6,681 bases of DNA from Casp-actino8 sp945862545 (GCA_945862545.1 CAMAYS010000120.1:1-6681); one strand, 5' to 3'. Shown: positions 1 through 6,539, counted from the first letter of the stretch. Program-made: numbers and translations. Notes: generated from the letters alone by a model not told the origin.

Positions 1-932
1 GAGACCATGTACTGATCTGGTGCAGAAATAATTGGTTCTCCAACAGCGTTCAACAAACCATTGACTTGGTGGCAACGACTGCATTGTTGAATGAACACTC
101 CTTCACCCTCGGCAGCCAAAGTGCCCGCTTCTGGCGAGGTATATGCCTCGAGTTGGTTCGCTACCCAAGCGTCGTAATCGGCACGTGAAAGCACTACTGC
201 TTCCATGCGCATGTACGCATGTGACAGACCACAGAACTCAGTGCACTGACCCGCATAAATACCAGGCTTTGCACCTTCGAGACGCAGCAAGTGCACGCGC
301 CCAGGAACGCTGTCTTTTTTACCGTTGAGTTTGGGGATCCAATAGGAATGGATGACGTCACGGCTGGTGACCCGTAGTAGCACCTTGGTGTTTTCGGGGA
401 TGACGAGTTGACCTGAAGTTACGATCGGAGCGGTAATGCCGTACTGCTCGACATTCGAACCAACGGACGGATAGTCATATTCCCACCACCACTGTTGACC
501 CGTGACGTTAATGGTCATTTCAGTGTCGCTGGTCTTAGCCAACTTGAAAATCGATCCCGCCGTGGGGATAGCCACACCTAAGAGAATGAGCGCCGGAATC
601 ACCGTCAAAACAATCTCAACAACTGGCTTTCCATGAGTTTGCTCAGGGATTGCTTGGCCACGATCACGGTAACGCCAGATCGCCCAGCCGATCGCAACAA
701 AGACAATGACGCCGACAACGCCCGCAACATAGAACACTGGTCGCTGCAAATTATCGATTTGCTCAGCGTTGGGGCCCGCAGGCTGCCAAGTGTCTTGAGG
801 TGCATCTCGGGCGCAACTCGCTAAAAATGTCAGAGCCGAAACGGCGAGTGAAGCCTTAACGGCGGCACGCCCACGACGCAGATTTTTTATCGGCTCAGCG
901 ACTCGATCTTTCATAGTTCCAACGGTACTCAT
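1..932 (-). CDS. coxB: cytochrome c oxidase subunit II with C-terminal cytochrome c domain (caa3 type), 3' end off window
   Basis: Subunit II takes electrons from a cytochrome c and passes them through the CuA centre to subunit I of the aa3/caa3 terminal oxidase. The 310 residues visible begin at the ATG at 932. They show a basic N-terminus, a hydrophobic stretch ending in a lipobox LASC (Cys40, probable lipoprotein), and membrane helices at about 66-87 and 104-124. A WWWEYDYP motif lies at 148-155. The CuA ligand set is complete: His195, Cys230, Glu232, Cys234, His238 and Met241, within CTEFCGLSHAYM. A haem c motif CSRCH lies at 284-288, so a cytochrome c domain is fused to the C-terminus, as in caa3 oxidases; the frame runs off the left edge before its distal Met ligand. 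No clear Shine-Dalgarno precedes the ATG; Met7 at 914 is an alternative start. It lies 36 bp after the CtaF-like gene, probably in the same operon. Unlike its upstream neighbours, it has lost no catalytic residue. Confidence 0.96.
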   Translation of the reverse strand, partial: MSTVGTMKDRVAEPIKNLRRGRAAVKASLAVSALTFLASCARDAPQDTWQPAGPNAEQIDNLQRPVFYVAGVVGVIVFVAIGWAIWRYRDRGQAIPEQTHGKPVVEIVLTVIPALILLGVAIPTAGSIFKLAKTSDTEMTINVTGQQWWWEYDYPSVGSNVEQYGITAPIVTSGQLVIPENTKVLLRVTSRDVIHSYWIPKLNGKKDSVPGRVHLLRLEGAKPGIYAGQCTEFCGLSHAYMRMEAVVLSRADYDAWVANQLEAYTSPEAGTLAAEGEGVFIQQCSRCHQVNGLLNAVGEPIISAPDQYMV

Positions 933-968
933 GATCTCAGTTCAGTTCTCTATGTGGGGCTAGGTGAC

Positions 969-2114
969 TCACGGCACCAATACCTCAATGGACGAATCCT
1001 CGATACCAGAAACAACGATGTTGTAGGGGCTTTGCGGACTCGCAGATGAAGGTTTAGGAATGCGAACAATAATGGCTTGCTCTCCGCCCTCACCGATCAA
1101 CGCAGTACATGCCTGCAAATTTGAATCTCGCGTGACACCACCGCCAAGATCTTCGACGACATTGCCATAATTCAGGATCATGCGATGTTCGCCGACCGAT
1201 TCGTTACGGAACAAGATTGTCAAATCGTAAGAACGTTGCAGGCTGATCGACGTCAGCGGATCAGGAAATCCATCCATCTCGGCATACAACTCGCCGTCTT
1301 TGAGAATGACCGTGGCAGCAACGCTGCTCTTGGCAGATACCGCGCGACTGGCTTCCTCGTCATACTCTTCGGCTTCTTCGCCGCAGGGATGAACTGCATA
1401 GTGATCGTATTCTGCTGCTTCAACGAGTTCGTGACGTTCACCGCTGAGTGCCGTTGCCAAACCCACACCAGTCAAAGCCACGAGAGCGACAGCACATGCC
1501 CCACCAACTAAACGCTTACTGACACCGCGCCGGACTGAGACGAGCGATCCACCCACTAGGACCACAGTGCCCACGACTGCGAAGATGAGGGGACCAGCCT
1601 CAGTTGAAACCGACAACATGATCCGCGAAAACGACAGCACAATCACCGTCAATAACAGTGCGCCGCCGATAGGGATCTCCAACGGATGCACGACCCAGCC
1701 ACGTACTTTGTCGTTGTAAGCGGCATTAGCCGAAGCGCGATCACTCCAGTTGGTAATCATCCATTCACCAAACGCGGCGATCGACAGAGCAATACCGATT
1801 TTGAAAATGCCCGGTGAACTAATCAGACCAACGACCACCATGCCAAGAGACAGCGCTGAGGCAAGTGGCCACCAACTATTACCCGAAGCACTCTGAGCGG
1901 CGGGAGCAGATGCATGAGCCGCGGTATCAGTGGAGAGCACATGTCCATCGCGGACATACGAGGCAATACCACCGAGAAACAGCAGCGAAATTGCCAAGAA
2001 GATTAATGCGATTGAACCGAGTGAACTGCCATCATGAGCGACGACCCACACCAGGGCACCAACAAAAGACAAAGTCCCAAGTCCGTAGAAAAGTTTTGAG
2101 CTAGTTGTAATCAT
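969..2114 (-). CDS. CtaF-like (oxidase subunit IV) membrane protein fused to an extracytoplasmic cupredoxin-like domain
   Basis: A 381-residue membrane protein. Residues 1-125 resemble actinobacterial cytochrome oxidase subunit IV (CtaF): a short N-terminus, helices at about 8-26 and 33-54, a hydrophilic Ala/Ser loop, the signature SWWPL at 80-84, and helices at 83-99 and 103-120. CtaF normally ends here at about 130-140 residues. This protein continues with three more helices (about 146-163, 174-195, 202-223). Next comes a linker rich in His, Cys and acids (His228, His238, His242, Cys244, then many Glu), and a soluble beta-rich domain at 258-381. Topology counting puts that domain outside the membrane. 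The segment FRNESVGEHRM with a later Cys336 resembles a cupredoxin fold, but the usual C-terminal His and Met ligands are absent, so copper binding is doubtful. The gene sits 13 bp after the subunit III-like gene and 36 bp before coxB. The CtaF assignment is moderately sure; the function of the extension is unknown. Confidence 0.8.
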   Translation of the reverse strand: MITTSSKLFYGLGTLSFVGALVWVVAHDGSSLGSIALIFLAISLLFLGGIASYVRDGHVLSTDTAAHASAPAAQSASGNSWWPLASALSLGMVVVGLISSPGIFKIGIALSIAAFGEWMITNWSDRASANAAYNDKVRGWVVHPLEIPIGGALLLTVIVLSFSRIMLSVSTEAGPLIFAVVGTVVLVGGSLVSVRRGVSKRLVGGACAVALVALTGVGLATALSGERHELVEAAEYDHYAVHPCGEEAEEYDEEASRAVSAKSSVAATVILKDGELYAEMDGFPDPLTSISLQRSYDLTILFRNESVGEHRMILNYGNVVEDLGGGVTRDSNLQACTALIGEGGEQAIIVRIPKPSSASPQSPYNIVVSGIEDSSIEVLVP

Positions 2115-2127
2115 GATTTAGTAACCG

Positions 2128-2727
2128 TCACTTCTGCACATAGACGATGAACCACACTGCGCAAAACGCCGCCGTTAGGAAGTACCAATAGAGAGCATGG
2201 GCCGACAGGAGTTCGACGTCTTTACTGCGACCACCCAGATATCGAAAAGCAGCAACAGCGGTGTACACCAAGCCCGATAACAGCAAGGCCGTCATGGCGC
2301 CAGTGGCCGCGTAGAACATCGAGTGGAATGCGCCATCACGAGCGGCGACTCCCATCTGTGTCCAGATAAAAATCTGTGCATTGAGAATTGCCAGCGTCAT
2401 CAGCGCTGAAACACTGAGCGCCAATCCGGTGTGCGGGCGATCATTGCGCTTCGCCGAATAGACAGCCCATTGAGCCATCACACACACCACGAAGAAACCG
2501 ATCAACATCAAGTTGGTAGCTATCTCCGGGACGATGACCTTTTCTGGCATCCAATCCTTGATCAGCCCTCGCTTCATGGACTCGCGAACGGGAGCATCAG
2601 CACGGAACTTCAGCCAAGTGGCCATCATTCCACCGATCAACATCATTCCAGCAGCGCCAGCGACGGCAGTTCCAACAAAAACTTGACGGCGTGGTGCTGG
2701 TTGAGGAGCAGCAGGTAAAGCAAGCAT
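2128..2727 (-). CDS. cytochrome c oxidase subunit III-like protein, divergent (conserved His and Glu lost)
   Basis: A 199-residue protein with about five membrane helices (17-39, 66-90, 99-122, 134-161, 174-196), matching the length and layout of short actinobacterial subunit III (CtaE). The C-terminal ALYWYFLTAAFCAVWFIVY matches the family's YWHFVDxxW block, but the His is Tyr181. The family motif FYxLTGFHxxHV reads FYAATGAMTALL at 138-149, so both histidines are missing. The Q-x-x-E-W motif reads QIFIW at 118-122, losing the glutamate. Subunit III has no metals; it stabilises subunit I and supports proton uptake, so these losses fit a partner subunit I that no longer pumps. The ATG shares one base with the TGA of the preceding gene (TGATG), with an AAAGGG Shine-Dalgarno about six bases upstream, indicating coupled translation. 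The family assignment is fairly sure; catalytic support of an active oxidase is doubtful. Confidence 0.85.
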   Translation of the reverse strand: MLALPAAPQPAPRRQVFVGTAVAGAAGMMLIGGMMATWLKFRADAPVRESMKRGLIKDWMPEKVIVPEIATNLMLIGFFVVCVMAQWAVYSAKRNDRPHTGLALSVSALMTLAILNAQIFIWTQMGVAARDGAFHSMFYAATGAMTALLLSGLVYTAVAAFRYLGGRSKDVELLSAHALYWYFLTAAFCAVWFIVYVQK

Positions 2728-4346
2728 CAGGCACCCTTTCCAGTTGAGGTGGAGGACTTCATATCGGCAAAGGGACTTGACGACCCAACAACGGCGATAG
2801 CGGCAAAGTTCTCAACAGGTGGTGGCGAGGTCGTTGCCCATTCAAGTGTGCTGCCATCCCACGGATCATCACCAGCAGTTGTACCACTGGTGAAACTTTT
2901 CAAAGCCAAAGCGATGAAAGCCACGGTTACTAAAAGCATCAAAACAAATCCACCACATGTTGCGATGTTCCAAAGATCTTGCGGTCCGCTGTAGGAAAAA
3001 CCATTCACTAGTCCGCTGGGTTGATCAGCGAAGCCAGCAACCATGTACGGCAGCGAGCCCAGAAGAGTGGCAACAAAACCCAATAAAGCTAAGGGGATCG
3101 CCGCTTTGTCAGGGATGTTCCGTCCCCATAATTTAGGACCCCAATAACAGATACCACCGAAGGCAATCATCACTGTGCCGAATGTGACTGCCACATAAGT
3201 GCCAGCTTCGTAGATCGTTCCAGCCAATCCAGCATCTTCAATGCCGCTCAGAATGTGTGCCGCAGCACCTTCAAGAACGCCGAGCAAACCAAGCAGTACG
3301 AAGGCCAATGGCGCTGCCACTCGAGGCTGAGCAGACTTCAATGTCAGTAATGACAGACCAAGGACGCCGAGCAAACCAAGCACTGGAAGAACAGTCAGAA
3401 GTAAGAAAGGCAAAAGATCAGCGATCTTGTCGCCGGCGTTATCTAAAAACTTGGCGCCTTCCCATGGAAGCGTGACTGTTGTTTGGGTGACTGCCGATAA
3501 CACCGAAATGCCGACAAGGCCGACAGCGACGAACGCTGCTGGGCGTTGCGCCAAACGCGAACGATTCATCGTTGGTACGACATCAAGGACGATGCCAAGT
3601 GCCGGGATCGCGAGAAGATACGTGAACGGCTGCGAGAGCGACCACCCAATCCAACGGTTGACACCAAAGTTGCCACCAAAACCAAGTCGTGCGTAGCGAT
3701 GATCGATGTAGAGATAGATCGTCGTACCAATCAGCACAGGCATCGCCAAAACAAGCGCCAGTGCTCCGACGAAAGATGACCAGGCGAATAAAGGTGCTCG
3801 CAAAATTCCCATGCCTGGGGCACGATTTGTCAGCACACTCACGACGATGGAAATTGCCGCTAATAAAACACCGAGGCCCAATAACACGGATGATGCGAGG
3901 TACAGGTCAACAAGATCTGATTCGCCTCCACCTGGGCCACCGTTACCGATGATTGCGGCGATTGCTAAACCGAGACCCGTCAGCCACATCCAAAATCCAC
4001 TCGCAGCCAAACGTGGGAAAGCGATGGAACGTGCCCCAAGTTGCAAAGGCACAACGGCGATTGCCAAACCAAGAAGAAGTGGAACAACGGCACCAAAAGT
4101 CAGTAACAGTCGCGCCGTTGCTAAAACCTGGGTCACCGATTTCTCTGAGAGAATTTGATAACTGTCGGCATTGATTCGCTCAAAAGCAATCAACACTGCG
4201 AGAACCAGTCCAACCAATAAAGCGATGAGCCCAGATCCAATAAAAAGTCGTCCTACCCGCTTGTGATCAGCCGTTGTCAACCACGCCGATACCGACGAGG
4301 ATGACGCGTGTACCTGCGAGTTCTGATGGGTTTCAATTAAAGACAT
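2727..4346 (-). CDS. cytochrome c oxidase subunit I-like protein (CoxA/CtaD family) lacking all haem and CuB ligands
   Basis: A 539-residue protein with about 12 membrane helices. Family hallmarks are clear: WLTTADHKRVG at 22-32, PLQLGA and AFPRL at 100-113, NRAPGM at 174-179, IPALGI at 247-252, YWGPKLWGR at 401-409, and the C-terminal tail DPWDGSTLEW then SPPP at 494-510. The catalytic residues are missing. The haem a His of T-x-H-G aligns with Arg79. GHPEVY reads SQPFTY at 238-243 (His to Gln239, channel Glu to Phe241; the Tyr stays as Tyr243). The CuB pair of WAHHMFT reads VTQTTVT at 286-292 (Gln288, Thr289). HFHY aligns with GTYV at 382-385. The K-channel Lys is also absent. Only five histidines exist (7, 13, 28, 216, 364), and none aligns with a ligand. 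The frame is intact and the next gene overlaps it by one base, so decay seems unlikely. It cannot be an oxidase or nitric oxide reductase as drawn; a structural, assembly or regulatory role is inference. Confidence 0.9.
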   Translation of the reverse strand: MSLIETHQNSQVHASSSSVSAWLTTADHKRVGRLFIGSGLIALLVGLVLAVLIAFERINADSYQILSEKSVTQVLATARLLLTFGAVVPLLLGLAIAVVPLQLGARSIAFPRLAASGFWMWLTGLGLAIAAIIGNGGPGGGESDLVDLYLASSVLLGLGVLLAAISIVVSVLTNRAPGMGILRAPLFAWSSFVGALALVLAMPVLIGTTIYLYIDHRYARLGFGGNFGVNRWIGWSLSQPFTYLLAIPALGIVLDVVPTMNRSRLAQRPAAFVAVGLVGISVLSAVTQTTVTLPWEGAKFLDNAGDKIADLLPFLLLTVLPVLGLLGVLGLSLLTLKSAQPRVAAPLAFVLLGLLGVLEGAAAHILSGIEDAGLAGTIYEAGTYVAVTFGTVMIAFGGICYWGPKLWGRNIPDKAAIPLALLGFVATLLGSLPYMVAGFADQPSGLVNGFSYSGPQDLWNIATCGGFVLMLLVTVAFIALALKSFTSGTTAGDDPWDGSTLEWATTSPPPVENFAAIAVVGSSSPFADMKSSTSTGKGA

Positions 4347-4374
4347 TCGAGATAACTCGCTTCACGCGCAACGA

Positions 4375-4393
4375 GAGGAATTTGATATTCCTC
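4375..4393 (-). promoter_or_regulatory. perfect inverted repeat in the leader of the oxidase-like operon
   Basis: GAGGAAT and ATTCCTC form a perfect 7-bp dyad around a 5-base loop, 29 bases upstream of the ATG of the subunit I-like gene. It could be an operator or an RNA hairpin in the 5' leader. A second small palindrome, CGAG-ATAA-CTCG at 4348-4359, abuts the start codon, where no good Shine-Dalgarno is visible. The dyad is seen directly; its role is inferred. Confidence 0.4.
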
Positions 4394-4422
4394 GGGGGTC
4401 TCACAACAATTTCCAAACTCTG

Positions 4423-4428
4423 ATATTA
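4423..4428 (-). promoter_or_regulatory. candidate -10 box of the oxidase-like operon
   Basis: TAATAT on the minus strand is a good -10 match and would start transcription about 70 bases before the subunit I-like ATG, placing the 4375-4393 dyad in the leader. No convincing -35 element is found at 16-18 bases spacing (CGGTCT at 4446-4451 is poor), so this is tentative. Confidence 0.3.
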
Positions 4429-4469
4429 CTCACTTACCCCTGCTTAGACCGAAATCCCGAACAACTTTG

Positions 4470-4493
4470 TGCGGCTGACATAGTTGAGCCGCA
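4470..4493 (-). terminator. possible terminator after ctaB
   Basis: A perfect 7-bp stem TGCGGCT/AGCCGCA with a 10-base loop begins six bases past the ctaB stop codon. The following minus-strand sequence CAAAGTTGTT has only a weak T-run, so termination may be partial, or the site may be a regulatory dyad upstream of the oxidase-like operon. Confidence 0.4.
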
Positions 4494-4499
4494 AGATGT

Positions 4500-5450
4500 T
4501 TAGAAACCATGGCGTACAAATACATCAACGGCCATAGCCACGAAAAGCAAAGTCACATAAGTGATCGAAAAACCAAAGACGCGCATCGCCCGAGCGGTGC
4601 TCGGGTTTCGACTGAGATCGACCGTGCTGGCGATGAACGCCAGACCTAAAACGAGGGCCGAAACCCAATAAATCGGTCCCAAATTGGCTACTGGGCCCAA
4701 AGTGAGGGTGACGGCCGTTAAAAGTACGGCATAGACCAGCATCTGACGGATGGTCTGCTTCATCGGCACGACCGAAGGCATCATTGGCACTCCAGCAGCC
4801 TTATATTCATCGGAATGCTTGATGGCCAGGGCCCAAAAATGGGGCGGAGTCCACAGAAATATGGCTATGAACAGGATAAATGGCTCCCAAGCCAAAGAAT
4901 TCTGCACTGCTGCCCAGCCCACAAGAACAGGTACGGCCCCCGCCGCCCCACCAATGACGATATTTTGCTTACTAGTGCGCTTTAGCCACAAACTGTAGAC
5001 AAAGACGTAAAACAGCGTGGCCGATAAGGCCAAAACAGCGGCCCAGAGGTTGGCGCCCACCCAAAGGACCGTAAAAGCCGCCACTTGCAGGGCTAATGCA
5101 AAAATCATGGCGTCTCGAGGAGAGATCAGACCGGTGACCAAAGGACGGGTTTTGGTGCGATCCATCAAAGCGTCGATATCACGGTCAATCACCATATTGA
5201 TGGCGTTTGCCCCGCCAGCGGCCAATGTCCCTCCCAATAAGGTCACGGCCACTAAGCCCCACGATGGCCAACCCTGTTCGGCAAGGACCATGGTCGGGAC
5301 CGTCGTAATCAACAACAGTTCGACGACCCGCAACTTCATCAACACGATGTAGCCACCGAAAACCGAAGTTGGCGCCCGTCGGGCACCATGTGCAGATACC
5401 CCACCCGGCTTCAGCCGAGAAGGCACTACGGGGCGCGAACCAAGAGACAT
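4500..5450 (-). CDS. ctaB: protoheme IX farnesyltransferase (haem O synthase)
   Basis: This membrane prenyltransferase of the UbiA family attaches a farnesyl group to haem b to make haem O, the precursor of haem A for aa3/caa3 oxidases. The 316-residue protein has the usual length and a series of membrane helices. The first prenyl-diphosphate motif is NMVIDRDID (N85, D89, D93), followed by MDRTKTRPL. Further family blocks are LKRTSKQNIVIGGAAGAVP, the WTPPHFWALA block and HSDEYKAAGVPMMP. The ATG at 5450 is preferred; a TTG one codon earlier (5453) is possible. No Shine-Dalgarno is evident, so the mRNA may be leaderless or nearly so. It is divergent from clpS and precedes the oxidase genes on the same strand, fitting a haem A supply role for the caa3 oxidase. 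The presence of ctaB argues that a catalytic, haem A-bearing subunit I exists in the cell. Confidence 0.97.
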   Translation of the reverse strand: MSLGSRPVVPSRLKPGGVSAHGARRAPTSVFGGYIVLMKLRVVELLLITTVPTMVLAEQGWPSWGLVAVTLLGGTLAAGGANAINMVIDRDIDALMDRTKTRPLVTGLISPRDAMIFALALQVAAFTVLWVGANLWAAVLALSATLFYVFVYSLWLKRTSKQNIVIGGAAGAVPVLVGWAAVQNSLAWEPFILFIAIFLWTPPHFWALAIKHSDEYKAAGVPMMPSVVPMKQTIRQMLVYAVLLTAVTLTLGPVANLGPIYWVSALVLGLAFIASTVDLSRNPSTARAMRVFGFSITYVTLLFVAMAVDVFVRHGF

Positions 5451-5519
5451 CAATAAAGAGCGTACGGGAGTGTGAATACATCAACCAACCGAGACAATGA
5501 AGGAGTGAAGATACATGGC

Positions 5520-5822
5520 GTGACTCTCGTCGCCGCAGCGCCGGCCACCAAGGAACGTACGGAGCTCGATGAGTCAATAGCGCCCGATCATCCGTGGATC
5601 GTTTTGGTCTGGAATGACCCCATCAATCTCATGAGTTACGTCACTTTTGTGTTGCAGAAATTATTTGGCTACAACCTTGAAAAAGCCACTCAACTGATGC
5701 TTGATGTCCACGAAAAGGGCAAGGCCGTGGTGGCTAGCGGTCCAAAAGAAAAATCTGAAATGGATGTTTATCGGCTCCATGAACACGGTTTGTGGGCAAC
5801 CATGCAGAAGGATTCGCTCTGA
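5520..5822 (+). CDS. clpS: ATP-dependent Clp protease adaptor ClpS
   Basis: ClpS binds proteins with N-degron residues (bulky N-terminal amino acids) and hands them to the Hsp100 unfoldase of the Clp protease in the cytoplasm. The protein has the family core: WIVLVWNDPINLMSYV with the Asn32-Asp33 pair of the N-degron pocket, LFGY, and MLDVHEKGKAVV with the pocket His64, ending HGLWATMQKD. The GTG at 5520 gives 100 residues, the usual ClpS size. The frame is open up to a GTG at 5472 (116 residues), with another GTG at 5505. A strong AAGGAG at 5500-5505 lies inside the longer version, 14 bases before 5520; this favours a downstream start but the spacing is long, so the start is uncertain. The DUF2017 gene begins one base after its stop, suggesting one transcript. 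Confidence 0.95.
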   Translation: MTLVAAAPATKERTELDESIAPDHPWIVLVWNDPINLMSYVTFVLQKLFGYNLEKATQLMLDVHEKGKAVVASGPKEKSEMDVYRLHEHGLWATMQKDSL

Positions 5823-5823
5823 T

Positions 5824-6309
5824 ATGGCGCGTATCAAACCTCCTTTCGCGGCTACTAAAAAGGGCTTTTCTTTCAATCTCGCTCCCGAAGAGCGCCATGT
5901 CGTGCGGCGCCTCATTGGTGAAGTTGGTGAACTTCTCAAAACCTCCGTTGCTGATGACCCAAAAATGGCCCGTCTCTTCCCCCCTGCCTACAGCGCCGAC
6001 GAGGAAGCTGAAACGGAGTATCAACGACTGATGCGCGACGAATTGGTCACCAGTCGTCTTCATTCCATTCAACAGGTGGAGGAGTTTTTGGCAGACGATT
6101 CAGTGGGTCTTCTGACATTCGCCCAACTTGACGCCTTTTCAGCTTCCCTCAACAGCGTTCGCCTGGTTTTGGGCACCCTGCTGGGTGTCGGCGAGGCCGA
6201 TGAGGATCTTGATGACGAAGATCCCCGAACAGACGAGTTGGCGTTATATAACTTTTTGTCGTGGCTCTTAGAAAATGCGATCCAAGCCCTGATGGATTCG
6301 TCCGTCTAG
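5824..6309 (+). CDS. DUF2017 family protein encoded next to ClpS
   Basis: A soluble, mostly helical 161-residue protein of unknown function. The segment LFPPAYSADEEAETEYQRLM at 51-70, followed by RDEL, is the most recognisable block of the actinobacterial DUF2017 family. A strongly acidic patch lies at 124-138 (EADEDLDDEDPRTDE), followed by a C-terminal helix with WLLENAIQALMD. The ATG at 5824, one base after the clpS TGA, is chosen because AGAAGGA at 5806-5812 is a good ribosome site about 11 bases upstream; the frame is open further upstream but would run through clpS. The same clpS-DUF2017 order occurs in mycobacteria, which hints at a role tied to Clp proteolysis, though this is only context. 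No membrane segment or catalytic motif is visible. Confidence 0.9.
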   Translation: MARIKPPFAATKKGFSFNLAPEERHVVRRLIGEVGELLKTSVADDPKMARLFPPAYSADEEAETEYQRLMRDELVTSRLHSIQQVEEFLADDSVGLLTFAQLDAFSASLNSVRLVLGTLLGVGEADEDLDDEDPRTDELALYNFLSWLLENAIQALMDSSV

Positions 6310-6367
6310 GTGGAGACCGTCGCCCTTCCTGTTAGGGTTGCCACGCTCTCAATCGGACGAGTACCTA

Positions 6368-6440
6368 GCCCCCATCGTCTAGTGGCCTAGGACACCACCC
6401 TTTCAAGGTGGCGGCACGGGTTCGAATCCCGTTGGGGGTG
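6368..6440 (+). tRNA. tRNA-Glu (anticodon TTC)
   Basis: A 73-base cloverleaf. The acceptor stem is GCCCCCA with TGGGGGT (one G-T pair). The anticodon stem CCACC/GGTGG holds the loop CTTTCAA, giving anticodon TTC. The T-arm is ACGGG-TTCGAAT-CCCGT, and the discriminator is G. CCA is not encoded (CGA follows), so it must be added after transcription. It lies 58 bases after the DUF2017 stop with no convincing promoter of its own, so readthrough from clpS is possible. Confidence 0.96.
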
Positions 6441-6442
6441 CG

Positions 6443-6463
6443 AGACCGTTATTTCAACGGTTT
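6443..6463 (+). terminator. small hairpin just after tRNA-Glu, possible weak terminator
   Basis: ACCGTT and AACGGT pair across a 5-base loop ATTTC, extendable to 8 pairs with one G-T (6443-6450 with 6456-6463), and end in TTT. It begins three bases past the tRNA-Glu end. The T-run is short, so it may instead be a processing signal. Its 3' arm overlaps the TTGACA of the next promoter candidate. Confidence 0.3.
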
Positions 6464-6490
6464 GACATACAGTTAGGCAAGATCTAGTTC
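6462..6490 (+). promoter_or_regulatory. candidate promoter for the tRNA-Asp/tRNA-Phe unit
   Basis: A perfect TTGACA at 6462-6467 is followed, after 17 bases, by TAGTTC at 6485-6490, a poor -10 box. Transcription would begin about 40 bases before tRNA-Asp. The -35 match and position are good; the weak -10 keeps confidence low. Confidence 0.35.
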
Positions 6491-6539
6491 GTCAGTTTTA
6501 GTACATAGCCGAAATTGCAATAACCAAGACAAACGTTTT

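Noticed and set aside
2749..4174. Many open frames on the plus strand opposite the subunit I-like gene
   Set aside because: They are antisense shadows with mutually overlapping frames, low-complexity basic composition and no recognisable motif.
2727..4346. Subunit I-like gene as a pseudogene or a nitric oxide reductase
   Set aside because: The frame is unbroken for 539 codons, conserved non-catalytic motifs are kept and the next gene overlaps its stop, which does not look like decay. Nitric oxide reductases also need the haem and metal histidines, which are absent.
5185..5577. 130-codon minus-strand frame across the ctaB/clpS boundary
   Set aside because: It overlaps the well-supported ctaB in another frame and the antisense of clpS, and matches nothing I recognise.
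5701..5823. Upstream extension of the DUF2017 gene inside clpS
   Set aside because: It would overlap clpS by more than 100 bases; the ATG at 5824 has a good ribosome site and gives the normal family start.
6323..6337. CCCT/AGGG hairpin after the DUF2017 gene as a terminator
   Set aside because: The stem is only four pairs with a seven-base loop and no T-run.
6338..6367. TTGCCA as the -35 box of a tRNA-Glu promoter
   Set aside because: A -10 box at normal spacing would place the transcription start inside the tRNA.
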